Assembly (NCBI RefSeq): GCF_025144465.1
Contig: NZ_CP083553.1
Coordinates: forward strand, 2,416,001 to 2,480,000
Source of the DNA: Leisingera sp. S132
GTDB taxonomy: Bacteria; Pseudomonadota; Alphaproteobacteria; Rhodobacterales; Rhodobacteraceae
Length of the DNA stretch: 64,000 nt
Reading direction: 5' to 3'
How positions within the stretch are numbered: position 1 is the stretch's first letter; each line of letters opens with the position of its first letter. Below the pieces are notes generated by a model. The model did no database searches. It had not been told where the DNA came from and saw only the letters and a list, made by a program, of their open reading frames with translations. Made by a program: the position numbers and the translations under genes. Of the stretch, positions 53,647 to 61,524 are shown piece after piece.

Positions 53647-55062
53647 ATGACCCGTACCCCGTCCAGCAACCCGCCCAGCCTCCGCCCCGACCTTGCCCCG
53701 GAACCGCAGTTCCGCGAGGCGCCCCGTGACGGCCAGCCGACCCTCGGCATGGTGTCGCTCGGCTGCCCCAAGGCGCTGGTGGACAGCGAGCGGATCCTGA
53801 CCCGTCTGCGCGCCGAAGGGTACGGCATCTCCCCCGACTACGCGGGCGCCGACGCGGTGATCGTCAACACTTGCGGCTTCCTCGACAGCGCCAAGGCGGA
53901 AAGCCTGGAGGCGATCGGCGAAGCGCTGAAGGAAAACGGCAAGGTGATCGTGACCGGCTGCCTGGGCGCCGAGCCGGACTATATCCGCGAGCATCACCCG
54001 CGCATCCACGCGGTCACCGGCCCGCATCAGTACGAGCAGGTGCTGGACGCGGTGCATTCCGCGGTGCCGCCCAGCCCGAACCCTTACGTGGACCTGCTGC
54101 CCGCAGCCGGTGTGAAACTGACCCCGCGGCACTTCAGCTATCTCAAGATTTCAGAGGGTTGCAACCATAAGTGCAAGTTCTGCATCATCCCGGACATGCG
54201 TGGAAAACTGGCGTCGCGCCCGGTGCACGCGGTGCTGCGCGAGGCGGAAAAACTGGTCGAGGCCGGGGTGCGCGAACTGCTGGTGATTTCGCAGGACACC
54301 TCTGCCTATGGTCTTGACCGCAAGTATTCCACGCACCCCTGGAAGGGCGAAGAGGTCCGCAGCCATATCCTCGACCTCAGCCGCGAGCTGGGCAAGCTGG
54401 CCCCGGCGGAGGACCTGTGGGTGCGGCTGCACTACGTCTACCCCTACCCCTTTGTGCGCGACCTGGTGCCGCTGATGGCGGACCCTGAAAATGCGCTGCT
54501 GCCTTATCTGGACATCCCCTTTCAGCACGCCCACCCGGACGTGCTGCGCCGCATGGCACGGCCCGCGGCGGCGGCCAAAACGCTGGACGAGATCCGCGCC
54601 TGGCGCGAGACCTGCCCCGATATCACCCTGCGCTCCACCTTCATCGTCGGCTTCCCCGGCGAGACCGAGGCGGAGTTCCAGCACCTGCTCGACTGGATGG
54701 ACGAGGCGCAGCTGGACCGGGTCGGCTGCTTCAAATACGAAAACGTCGACGGCGCGCGCTCCAACGACCTGCCGGACCATGTGCCGGAAGAAGTAAAGCA
54801 GGAGCGCTGGGAGCGGTTCATGAAGAAGGCCCAGGCGATCTCCGAGGCCAAGCTGGCGGCCAAGGTCGGCCAGACGATGCAGGTTATCGTCGACGACATC
54901 GACGAAGACGGCATCGCCACCTGCCGCACCAAATCGGATGCGCCGGAGATTGACGGCAACCTGTTCATTGATGAGGGAACGGACGGGTTGCAGGCCGGCG
55001 ATCTGGTGACGGTCGAGGTGGACGAGGCCGGGGAGTATGACCTGTGGGGGCGGGTGTTATAA
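53647..55062 (+). CDS. rimO: Ribosomal protein uS12 methylthiotransferase RimO
   Basis: RimO methylthiolates Asp88 (E. coli number) of ribosomal protein S12 using two [4Fe-4S] clusters. The 471-residue product has the MTTase domain ([28 protein letters not shown] cysteines), the radical SAM loop CNHKCKFC (Cys172, 176, 179) and a C-terminal TRAM domain. A 30-residue Pro-rich N-terminus precedes the core. The ATG at 53647 begins [11 protein letters not shown]; an earlier in-frame start at 53482 is poorly supported. The downstream orphan overlaps its last codons. Confidence 0.95.
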   Translation: MTRTPSSNPPSLRPDLAPEPQFREAPRDGQPTLGMVSLGCPKALVDSERILTRLRAEGYGISPDYAGADAVIVNTCGFLDSAKAESLEAIGEALKENGKVIVTGCLGAEPDYIREHHPRIHAVTGPHQYEQVLDAVHSAVPPSPNPYVDLLPAAGVKLTPRHFSYLKISEGCNHKCKFCIIPDMRGKLASRPVHAVLREAEKLVEAGVRELLVISQDTSAYGLDRKYSTHPWKGEEVRSHILDLSRELGKLAPAEDLWVRLHYVYPYPFVRDLVPLMADPENALLPYLDIPFQHAHPDVLRRMARPAAAAKTLDEIRAWRETCPDITLRSTFIVGFPGETEAEFQHLLDWMDEAQLDRVGCFKYENVDGARSNDLPDHVPEEVKQERWERFMKKAQAISEAKLAAKVGQTMQVIVDDIDEDGIATCRTKSDAPEIDGNLFIDEGTDGLQAGDLVTVEVDEAGEYDLWGRVL

Positions 55063-55748
55063 CCCAGGAACCTGATTTCGAGTTTTTCCAAAAAGCTCAC
55101 CACTATAGGCAAACGCTAAAAGGATTGCAGTCGAGTCTGCCTAATTGGCGCTTGGAGCTGACTGACTTGGCCTTCGCTAACGACTGCGCGTTTTCAGCAG
55201 TGATTTCGGTCTTTGAAAGGAGCGAGGGCATTTCCTTGCTTCAGATTGACGAAGACTTACAACGACGTAGCGCAGTTTCTGCAGCTATGTTTCAGAATAT
55301 TGCTTTGGTAGAAGCGGCAATTCAGAACGCTCAATATGTAGGTGCGTCAACTTTAATCAGGCAGGAACTTGAGGGCGTAGAGTGCCTTCGCGGTATACTT
55401 GCAGGAAAGCAGGCTGATGGCAGCACACCCCGCCTAAAGGCCTTCGGTTCTTTAGGCAGAATCTACGGGCAACTTTCGGGGATCAGCCATCTTTCGTTGC
55501 ACGAAGGGCTGGACCACCTAACAGGCGGCCTGCCTTATTCGTATGATGCAGCATTCAATCGTAGGTACGCTGAACATCTGTTGAACTGCCATGTGCTGGC
55601 TTTGTGTGGGTTAGCGTCCATGACTGCCTTTGACAGCAGGGGCATTGAAGACGCCATTCTTACTGAAATGGAAGAAACCCACCTAACGCTGGCATTGTCC
55701 GTTCTCTCTAACAGCGGCTTTGTAAAACTGACGCCTCCCAGCGCCTGA
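55044..55748 (+). CDS. Unrecognised protein overlapping rimO
   Basis: A 234-residue soluble, helical protein of balanced composition with low-GC coding. It contains [28 protein letters not shown] and [17 protein letters not shown]. No motif known to me. A GTG at 55044, with GGAG 8 nt upstream, overlaps the rimO stop by 19 nt and would couple translation; a later start is possible. AT-rich codons contrast with rimO, so it is probably an insertion placed under rimO expression. Confidence 0.6.
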   Translation: MGAGVITQEPDFEFFQKAHHYRQTLKGLQSSLPNWRLELTDLAFANDCAFSAVISVFERSEGISLLQIDEDLQRRSAVSAAMFQNIALVEAAIQNAQYVGASTLIRQELEGVECLRGILAGKQADGSTPRLKAFGSLGRIYGQLSGISHLSLHEGLDHLTGGLPYSYDAAFNRRYAEHLLNCHVLALCGLASMTAFDSRGIEDAILTEMEETHLTLALSVLSNSGFVKLTPPSA

Positions 55749-55892
55749 CCCTGGGTGGGTGCGAAGCGCCCTCCCGTGGGGAGGGTCGGGCGCTGCCCGC
55801 GCCTTGCGCGGGCTTTGGGTTTCCCCCTCCCCTCACGCCAAATCCCTGCTACGCTCTCCTAAATCGCAACCAGCCAGGGAGAGCGCCCAGCT

Positions 55893-56135
55893 ATGACAGA
55901 CACTCCGGACATCGCCCAGAAAGCCCCCTTCCCCGTCGAGGTAACGGAAGGAAAGACCTATTTCTGGTGCGCCTGCGGCAAGTCCTCGCGGCAGCCGTTC
56001 TGCGACGGCTCGCACAAGGGCACGGATTTCGAGCCGGTGAAGTACACCGCAGAGAAGGACGGGAAAGTGTTCTTCTGCGGCTGCAAGCACTCAGGCAAGA
56101 AGCCGCTGTGTGACGGCAGCCACTCCAAGCTCTAG
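55893..56135 (+). CDS. Double-CDGSH iron-sulfur protein
   Basis: An 80-residue cytosolic protein with two complete CDGSH [2Fe-2S] motifs: CACGKSSRQPFCDGSH (residues about 26-41) and CGCKHSGKKPLCDGSH (about 62-77). Each has the three-Cys/one-His ligand set. Bacterial twin-motif members resemble human MiNT (CISD3). They are thought to act in iron-sulfur or redox signalling. It is monocistronic and ends next to the DUF6455 genes, which converge on it. Confidence 0.94.
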   Translation: MTDTPDIAQKAPFPVEVTEGKTYFWCACGKSSRQPFCDGSHKGTDFEPVKYTAEKDGKVFFCGCKHSGKKPLCDGSHSKL

Positions 56136-56137
56136 GA

Positions 56138-56419
56138 TCAGGAACCGGGCATCAGCCGTTTGAACACTTCCGCGCTAGGGCAGAACTCCGGCATCGCGGG
56201 CGTATCATCGCGGCGGGCGGAGAGCCACAGGGCGCAGGACTTGCTGCAGCCGGCGCTGCGGCAGCTGGTGACCATGCGGGCGTAATCCAGACCGCTGAGG
56301 CAGCCAGCCTTCACCGACGCGTCCAGATCGACGCCCGCGGCCTCAGCCACGGCGCGCAGCAGCCACAGGTGGCGGAAGATATTGCCGGGGCCCTCTGCCT
56401 CCGTTGCCATGTCCTTCAT
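56138..56419 (-). CDS. DUF6455-like cysteine protein, copy 3
   Basis: A 93-residue protein, third of three tandem relatives. Its Cys pattern is TSCRSAGCSKSCALWL followed by PEFCPSAEVF; relative to the others the first cysteine pair is spaced by an extra residue. Three or four cysteines likely bind a metal or cluster. The start overlaps the stop of copy 2 as ATGA. Function is unknown to me. Confidence 0.75.
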   Translation of the reverse strand: MKDMATEAEGPGNIFRHLWLLRAVAEAAGVDLDASVKAGCLSGLDYARMVTSCRSAGCSKSCALWLSARRDDTPAMPEFCPSAEVFKRLMPGS

Positions 56420-56676
56420 GCGCCGCGGCCCTTCAGCTGCATCAGCTGTTCCGCATTGCGGCAGCCGGGCATCGGCGCACCGGCGCCGGTATTGGCATCC
56501 AGAAAGGCCGCGCACTGCGCGGGCGCATCGCAGCCCCGGCAGCGGGTGATCATCGCGGCCCAGTCCTCGTGGGTGATGGCGCCGGAGGCAAAGGCGGCGG
56601 CCAGGTCAACGCCCGTGGCCTGGCCCATCCGGGCCATCAGGCGCAGATGGTAAAGGGGATCGCCCAGCGGCTGCAT
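56416..56676 (-). CDS. DUF6455-like cysteine protein, copy 2
   Basis: An 86-residue protein starting MQPLGDPLYHLRLMARMG. Cysteines: TRCRGCDAPAQCAAFL and PGCRNAEQLM. The pattern Cx2Cx5C...PxxC matches copy 1. It starts 15 nt after copy 1 and overlaps copy 3, forming one transcription unit. Confidence 0.75.
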   Translation of the reverse strand: MQPLGDPLYHLRLMARMGQATGVDLAAAFASGAITHEDWAAMITRCRGCDAPAQCAAFLDANTGAGAPMPGCRNAEQLMQLKGRGA

Positions 56677-56690
56677 GGCATCAGCTCCTG

Positions 56691-56954
56691 TTACGCCTGG
56701 CTCTCGTTCAGATAGCCGAGAAGGTCGCGGTTGCGGCAGAAATCCGGGGCCTCGGCGCCGGGGCGCGGGCCTTCGGCCAGCCATTTGCGGCAGGCGCCGA
56801 CACCGCCGCAGCGGGTGCAGCGCAGCACCGCCTCGGCAATCTCGTCAAAGCGCAGATTGCCGGACACGGCCTCTTCCTCCAGATCAAGGCCAACGGCGCA
56901 AGCCATCCGGTCGAACAATTCGGCGTGGGTCTTCAGATCAGCTTCGGCGGTCAT
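56691..56954 (-). CDS. DUF6455-like cysteine protein, copy 1
   Basis: An 87-residue protein (start MTAEADLKTHAELFD) with RCTRCGGVGACRKWL and PDFCRNRDLLGYL, the four-cysteine pattern of DUF6455 proteins as I know them in Rhodobacteraceae. It is the promoter-proximal member of the three-gene unit. A near-perfect FNR-type dyad lies 61 nt upstream at 57016. The start at 56954 is chosen over an in-frame ATG at 56978 by the fit to relatives. Confidence 0.8.
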   Translation of the reverse strand: MTAEADLKTHAELFDRMACAVGLDLEEEAVSGNLRFDEIAEAVLRCTRCGGVGACRKWLAEGPRPGAEAPDFCRNRDLLGYLNESQA

Positions 56955-57015
56955 CGCGCATACCCCGTAATCATGCATTGCCGGGGCAGCTTAGCCGCAG
57001 GCGGCGGGTATGGAT

Positions 57016-57029
57016 TTGACTCAGGTCAA
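57016..57029 (-). promoter_or_regulatory. FNR/FnrL box upstream of the DUF6455 triplet
   Basis: TTGACTCAGGTCAA is an exactly symmetric dyad (TTGAC-N4-GTCAA), typical of FnrL/Dnr-type sites. It lies 61 nt before the start of DUF6455 copy 1 at 56954, the same geometry as for both DksA-like genes. Confidence 0.65.
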
Positions 57030-57052
57030 CCGCCGGGGATTTTCACGCCGGG

Positions 57053-57436
57053 CTAACCGGCCAGGTGGTCCAGATAGGCGCGCACCGCGTCCTGCACCCG
57101 GCGGAACCGGTCGCCGCCCAGTTTCTTGCCGCCGTACCAGCGGGTGACGATGATGACGTGATCCGTGATCCCCTCGCGCTCCAGCATCCGCAGGATCACC
57201 ATGCCGGCGCCGCTTTCACCGTCATCAGCCTTGAGCCCGCCGGTCGGCAGCACCGCCGCCCAGGTGTTGTGGGTCGCCTTGGCGTAGGCGCGGTCCGTCT
57301 TGAGCTCCGCCAGGACCGCATCCACCTCCCCGCGCGAGGTGACCCGCGCGCCGGTGACCGCGTATTTCGAGCCGCGGTCGCTGAGCACCACGCCGAGCTT
57401 TTCCAGCACGGGGGCAGAGGTGTCCCTGGCAGGCAC
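57053..57436 (-). CDS. IMPACT/YigZ N-domain protein (UPF0029)
   Basis: A 127-residue protein that matches the UPF0029 N-terminal domain: SDRGSKYAVTGARV, DDGESGAGMVILRML, VTRWYGGKKLGGDRFRRV. YigZ family members are longer (about 200 residues) with a C-terminal domain that is missing here. A ribosome-linked role is suspected. It starts 2 nt after the stop of the M48 protease gene, with likely co-transcription. Confidence 0.9.
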   Translation of the reverse strand: MPARDTSAPVLEKLGVVLSDRGSKYAVTGARVTSRGEVDAVLAELKTDRAYAKATHNTWAAVLPTGGLKADDGESGAGMVILRMLEREGITDHVIIVTRWYGGKKLGGDRFRRVQDAVRAYLDHLAG

Positions 57437-57438
57437 GG

Positions 57439-58152
57439 TCAGTTCAGGTTGTTGCGGTCTATGGTCGCCTGCACCACCCGCACCCGGTCCGGGTTGGCCG
57501 GGTGGGTGCCGAGGAACCGGTCGCCCGGATCCGGCAGCCGGTTGAAGAAGCGCACGCCGACGCTGGGCCGGTAGCCGGACTTATGGGTGATGATGGTGCC
57601 CAGCTCATCCGCCTCCAGCTCAAAGTTCTTGGAGTAGGTGCGGGCGCCGACAAAGCCGCCGAAATCCTGCGCGGTGGACACCGCGCCGGGATCCCCGCCG
57701 ACCAGCGCCGTCAGAATCCCGGCACCGGCGCTGGCCAGCGCCGAGTTCGTCGCCTGCCGCGCCAGGTGTCCGCGGATGTGGTGGGCGGCCTCATGCGACA
57801 TCACAAAGGCCAGCTCGTCATGGTTGGCGATCTGCCCCAGCATCCGCCGGGTGAAGGTGATCACCGGGCGGCCGTTGCGGTCCAGGCTCTGATAGGCGTT
57901 GGGAGCGGCGTTCGGATCCGGGTCGATGCGGATCAGGAAATCGCAGTTCAAACCCTGGGTGCGGCTGCGGCATTCCCGCTCCGCCACTGGCTCCACCCGG
58001 CGGGTGACGGCGGCAAAGGCGCTTTGCGCCTCGCCCGGCGCGAGACCCTGCACCGGCTGCTGCGGTGCGGTCCGGGCAGGCTGGGGCGCGGGTTCAACCA
58101 CCATGTTGCAGGCGCTGGCGGTCAGGGCGATGAGACACAGAAAACGGCGCAT
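57439..58152 (-). CDS. M48-family metalloprotease, lipoprotein
   Basis: A 237-residue zinc protease. The lipobox LTASAC (Cys15) marks it as an outer- or inner-membrane lipoprotein. The zinc site is HEAAH (120-124) with the third ligand Glu in FELEADELGT. A C-terminal NRLPDPGDRFLGTHPANPDR segment is typical of BepA-like/M48 lipoproteins. It probably acts on misfolded envelope proteins. Two cysteines (ECRS, LNCDF) may form a disulfide. Confidence 0.92.
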   Translation of the reverse strand: MRRFLCLIALTASACNMVVEPAPQPARTAPQQPVQGLAPGEAQSAFAAVTRRVEPVAERECRSRTQGLNCDFLIRIDPDPNAAPNAYQSLDRNGRPVITFTRRMLGQIANHDELAFVMSHEAAHHIRGHLARQATNSALASAGAGILTALVGGDPGAVSTAQDFGGFVGARTYSKNFELEADELGTIITHKSGYRPSVGVRFFNRLPDPGDRFLGTHPANPDRVRVVQATIDRNNLN

Positions 58153-58301
58153 GGCACATCCTATTGCAATTCGTCCGCACCGTACCGCGCAAGCCTTGGG
58201 GAAGGCAATTGCCTGGCGGCGGAAGTTCGCCGTTACATTGGAATGATCATGTGCAATTGCAAGGCCTTGCCAGCAGGCGGTGCGCAGTGCAGGCTGGGGG
58301 C

Positions 58302-58538
58302 ATGTTTACCATCGAACATGAATTCGACTCGACGGTCATCACCCTTGTTGACGAGAACGGTGTTCCGCTCAACGAGGACGTGACCATCAATTCCTTTGCC
58401 GAATGCGTCACGGTCGAGCAATACGACCCGCGCACCGACAGCGTGCAGAAAATCACCCTCTCGCACCTGCAGGTGCGGGATCTCGCCGCCGCACTGGACC
58501 TGCCCGAAGGCGTCTACCGGCTGGTTGGCGAAGACTAG
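58302..58538 (+). CDS. Conserved 78-residue protein
   Basis: A small acidic protein, MFTIEHEFDSTVITLVDENG, EDVTINSFAECVTVEQYDP, ending LDLPEGVYRLVGED. I recall close relatives through the Rhodobacterales. The start at 58302 follows GGCTGGGGGC. No signal peptide or known domain; predicted all-beta then a short helix. Probably cytoplasmic. Function unknown. Confidence 0.8.
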   Translation: MFTIEHEFDSTVITLVDENGVPLNEDVTINSFAECVTVEQYDPRTDSVQKITLSHLQVRDLAAALDLPEGVYRLVGED

Positions 58539-58556
58539 CGCTCAGGACCCTGTCTC

Positions 58557-58838
58557 TTAGCCCGGCCCGGTATAGGCAAACACCTTGTCCCGGGAAGTTG
58601 CGCCCCGGCGCAATTCCAGGTTCGACACCGCAGTGCCCATTGCCGTGGCCAGCAGGCTGCGGATGGCTTCGGTGGCCTTGCCGTTCTCCGGCGCCGCGGT
58701 GACAAAGACCTTCAGCACGCCCTCCGCCTGCACGACGGCATTGCGTGCCGCCTTGGGCGTGGCGCGCACCGCGATCTCCGCGCCCGGAACGCACAAATGG
58801 CCCAGATCCGGCAGGTCTTTCCTTTTCGGTTTCCCCAT
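58557..58838 (-). CDS. DUF167/YggU-family protein
   Basis: A 93-residue member of UPF0235. VRATPKAARNAVVQAEG, VFVTAAPENGKATEAIRSLLA and LRRGATSRDKVF are the conserved elements. The family is small and of unknown function; E. coli YggU is a structural prototype. The ATG at 58838 opens MGKPKRKDLPDLGHL. It is convergent with the 78-residue gene. Confidence 0.9.
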   Translation of the reverse strand: MGKPKRKDLPDLGHLCVPGAEIAVRATPKAARNAVVQAEGVLKVFVTAAPENGKATEAIRSLLATAMGTAVSNLELRRGATSRDKVFAYTGPG

Positions 58839-59035
58839 ACCGCCACACATGCCCTTTACGGGCGGCAAAGGCCATAGACTTTGCCGCCCTCCGCCAGCTA
58901 TCACCCGCACAGCGTAACCCAAGCCCCGCCGCCTGCGGCCTTTCCGGCACAGATGGCCTGCAAGGTCCCTTGGCTCTTGAAAAAACGCCCATGGCTGCCG
59001 AGATAGGCAGCACCAGATGTATAAAGGTTTCACAT

Positions 59036-59614
59036 ATGCCTGCACGCAATGACGCAGCCCTTGATTTCCTGCTGTCGCGCCGCTCGCGCCCGGCCAAGAC
59101 GCTGGTGGCGCCCGCCCCCACGCGCGAAGAGCTGCTGCCGGTCCTGACCGCCGCCGCCCGCTCGCCCGACCACGGCAAACTGGAGCCCTGGCGCTTTGTC
59201 GTGGTGGAGCGGCCTGCGATGGCGCGGCTGGCAGAACTGACAGAGGACTGCGGCCAGCGCCTTGGCAAGAGCCCGGAGGACATTGCCAAGGGCCGCAGCC
59301 AGTTTGATCAGGGCCAGCTGGCGGTTGTGGTGGTCGAGGTGCAGAAGGACAGCCCCAAGGTGCCCGCCATTGAGCAGACCTATTCCGCCGGCGCCGTCTG
59401 CCTGGCACTTCTGAATGCAGCGCTGGCAGCCGGCTGGGGCGCCAACTGGCTCAGCGGCTGGGCCAGCCATGACCGGGGCTTCTGCGAAGCCGCCTTTGGC
59501 CTCGCAGCGAACGAGCGCATCGCCGGCATAATCCATATCGCCACCGAGAGCGCTGCCCCGCCGGAGCGCCCGCGCCCTGACCTCGACGCAATCACAACCT
59601 GGATGAGCGCATGA
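59036..59614 (+). CDS. Nitroreductase-family FMN protein
   Basis: A 192-residue nitroreductase of the YdjA type, smaller than classical NfsB. Flavin-binding segments are FLLSRRSRPAK, ARSPDHGKLEPWRFVVVE and a C-terminal GIIHIATES. GAGAVCLALLNAALAAGWGANW is typical. The ATG at 59036 follows AAAGG at 8 nt. The downstream EI24 gene starts within its stop (ATGA overlap). Confidence 0.92.
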   Translation: MPARNDAALDFLLSRRSRPAKTLVAPAPTREELLPVLTAAARSPDHGKLEPWRFVVVERPAMARLAELTEDCGQRLGKSPEDIAKGRSQFDQGQLAVVVVEVQKDSPKVPAIEQTYSAGAVCLALLNAALAAGWGANWLSGWASHDRGFCEAAFGLAANERIAGIIHIATESAAPPERPRPDLDAITTWMSA

Positions 59615-60300
59615 TCTTCACCGCCTTTTTCAAGACCCTCGGCCAGACTGGCGATCCGCGCTTCCGCAAGGTGCTGTTTCTGGGGCTGGGGCTGACCATT
59701 GCCCTGCTGATCGCGGCCTGCTTGGGTTTCTATCTGCTGGTGCAGTGGCTGGTGGGGCCGGAGACAGCTTTGCCGCTCTTGGGGGAAGTCACCTGGCTGG
59801 ACGACATTCTGTCCGTCGGCTCGGTTTTCCTGGTTCTGCTGTTATCTGTGTTTCTAATGATCCCAGTGGCCTCGGCCTTCACCTCGATGTTCCTGGACGA
59901 AGTCGCCCAGGCAGTGGAGGACAAGCACTACCCCGCCCTGCCCGCGGCGGCCAAGGTGCCGTTCTGGGACGCGGTCAGGGACACGGTGAACTTCCTCGGC
60001 CTGTTGATTGCCGCCAACATCCTGGCGCTGTTTCTTTACGTGATGTTCCCGCCCGCGGCGCTGTTTATCTTCTGGGGGCTCAACGGCTTCCTGCTGGGGA
60101 GGGAGTATTTCACCCTTGCAGCTGCGCGCCGGGTCGGCACCGCGGAGGCCAAGAAACTGCGCCGCCGCCACTCCACCACCATCTGGGCCGCCGGCACGCT
60201 GATGGCGGTGCCGCTGTCGGTGCCGCTGGTGAATCTGGTGATCCCGATCCTCGGCGCCGCCACCTTCACCCATATCTACCACGCGCTGGCCCGCAGATAG
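59611..60300 (+). CDS. EI24/CysZ-like membrane protein
   Basis: A 229-residue protein with about four hydrophobic hairpins: VLFLGLGLTIALLIAACLGFYLL, ILSVGSVFLVLLLSVFLMIPVASAF, NFLGLLIAANILALFLYVMFPPAALF and WAAGTLMAVPLSVPLVNLVIPI. EI24-domain proteins include CysZ sulfate permease; the substrate is unknown here. It is coupled to the nitroreductase gene (ATGA). Confidence 0.9.
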   Translation: MIFTAFFKTLGQTGDPRFRKVLFLGLGLTIALLIAACLGFYLLVQWLVGPETALPLLGEVTWLDDILSVGSVFLVLLLSVFLMIPVASAFTSMFLDEVAQAVEDKHYPALPAAAKVPFWDAVRDTVNFLGLLIAANILALFLYVMFPPAALFIFWGLNGFLLGREYFTLAAARRVGTAEAKKLRRRHSTTIWAAGTLMAVPLSVPLVNLVIPILGAATFTHIYHALARR

Positions 60301-60610
60301 GCTCCCGCCCCGGCCGCAGCCGGGTCAGGGCCGGCGCCAGCCGCCGCGCTTCAGCGCGGTTCAGCCTTGACGCGGCGCAGGCCGGAATACACTCGAGTTG
60401 GCGTTTTAAGGGCAGACCTGCCCTTAAAGCGCGTCTCAGCAAATATCTTCAATTGATCAATTGTCCCCTGGCCCGCTCCAGCCCGCCGGGCTGGCCGCAA
60501 CCGCGCCGCGCGCCAGCGCGGCGCCATGCCCAACCGGCCCTGAGGCATCTCAATGCCTCCCGGGCCGGGCGGGAGATCCTGGTGTCTTTCTGGTCAGATA
60601 CGGAACCGGA
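60301..60610. other. 310-nt intergenic region with hairpins
   Basis: It contains structured repeat copy 2 (60365-60420) and other GC-rich inverted repeats such as GCCGCGC/GCGCGGC segments. No open frame with family support. It lies between convergent genes, so hairpins may end both transcripts. Confidence 0.5.
60365..60428 (-). repeat. structured intergenic repeat, copy 2
   Basis: On the minus strand: CAGGTCTGCCCTTAAAACGC, then CGAGTGTATTCCGG and CCTGCGCCGCGTCAAGG. It aligns through its length with 50061-50118. Its near end forms a hairpin, TTTAAGGGCA (60405-60414) with TGCCCTTAAA (60419-60428). Confidence 0.7.
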
Positions 60611-60886
60611 TCACTGCTGTTCCGGCATCATCCCCATCCAGTCGAAATCATGAACCGAGATCACGCCGGACAGGATGATCGCGCAGATAGCGGCCCACAG
60701 CAGCGCGGCGACGCCGGTGGTGATCCAGGCCTTCTGCTTCAGAAAGTGTTTCTCCGGGGCGCCTGCATGGGTGCCGGGCACCACGTCGCCCTTGTCACCC
60801 TGGGTTTCCAGCCGGACCGGGATGATCACCAGAAAGGTCATAAACCAGATCACCGCGTAAAGCACGATTGCGGAGGTAATGCCCAT
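60611..60886 (-). CDS. DUF1467 membrane protein
   Basis: A 91-residue protein with two helices (ITSAIVLYAVIWFMTFLVIIPV and WITTGVAALLWAAICAIILSGV). The segment PVRLETQGDKGDVVPGTHAGAP is the DUF1467 signature. It often neighbours mce (methylmalonyl-CoA epimerase) in alphaproteobacteria, as here, 56 nt downstream. Function is unknown. Confidence 0.92.
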   Translation of the reverse strand: MGITSAIVLYAVIWFMTFLVIIPVRLETQGDKGDVVPGTHAGAPEKHFLKQKAWITTGVAALLWAAICAIILSGVISVHDFDWMGMMPEQQ

Positions 60887-60942
60887 GTCCCTGATCTCCC
60901 GGAGTTGCCCTGCCCCGCAGCCGGGACAGGGTGCTCATAGCG

Positions 60943-61347
60943 TCAAACTTCCTCGAGTTCCACCAGGCAGCCGTTGAAATCCTTGGGATGCAGAAACAGA
61001 ACCGGCTTGCCATGGGCGCCGATCTTCGGCTCGCCGGTGCCCAGCACCCGGGCGCCTTCGGCCTGCAGGTGATCGCGCGCCGCCAGGATATCCTCGACCT
61101 CATAGCAGACATGGTGGATGCCGCCGGCCGGGTTCTTTTCCAGGAAGCCGTTGATGGGGGAGTTTTCCCCCAGCGGATAGAGCAGCTCGATCTTGGTGTT
61201 GGGCAGTTCGATGAACACCACGGTGACGCCGTGTTCCGGCTCATCCTGCGGGGCGCCGACCTTGGCCCCCAGCGCGTTGCGGTATTGTGCCGAGGCCGCC
61301 TCCAGGTCGGGGACAGCAATGGCAACATGGTTCAAGCGGCCGATCAT
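60943..61347 (-). CDS. mce: Methylmalonyl-CoA epimerase
   Basis: A 134-residue VOC-fold enzyme that converts S- to R-methylmalonyl-CoA in propionyl-CoA breakdown. LNHVAIAVPDLEAAS begins with the first metal His; Glu/His ligands recur in HHVCYEVEDI and FLHPKDFNGCLVELEE. Together with meaB (18157) and cobQ (1536) it points to a B12-dependent propionate pathway, although the mutase lies elsewhere. Confidence 0.95.
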   Translation of the reverse strand: MIGRLNHVAIAVPDLEAASAQYRNALGAKVGAPQDEPEHGVTVVFIELPNTKIELLYPLGENSPINGFLEKNPAGGIHHVCYEVEDILAARDHLQAEGARVLGTGEPKIGAHGKPVLFLHPKDFNGCLVELEEV

Positions 61348-61463
61348 CTCTGTTGTGCTCCTCTCACAAACATTCCTCCGCTGCGGTTATGGGGATTTTG
61401 CTGCGCCGCGGCAAGTGCGCCAATCCGCACGGGGCGCGGCATCCGGCAACAGCGCGCGCTGCG

Positions 61464-61478
61464 TTAACGAGTAATTAG
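61464..61478 (+). promoter_or_regulatory. candidate CtrA-type site
   Basis: TTAACGAGTAATTAG fits TTAA-N7-TTAA with one mismatch (last base G). It lies 46 nt before the receiver-protein ATG. CtrA controls motility, GTA and cell-cycle genes in this group. Confidence 0.4.
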
Positions 61479-61524
61479 CCTCGATTCCCTAGCGTCGGAT
61501 CATATCCCGCAAGGAGCATATGTT

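Noticed and set aside
58453-59289. 278-residue minus-strand frame covering the DUF167 gene
   Set aside because: Different frame from the well-supported DUF167 protein and antisense to the nitroreductase.
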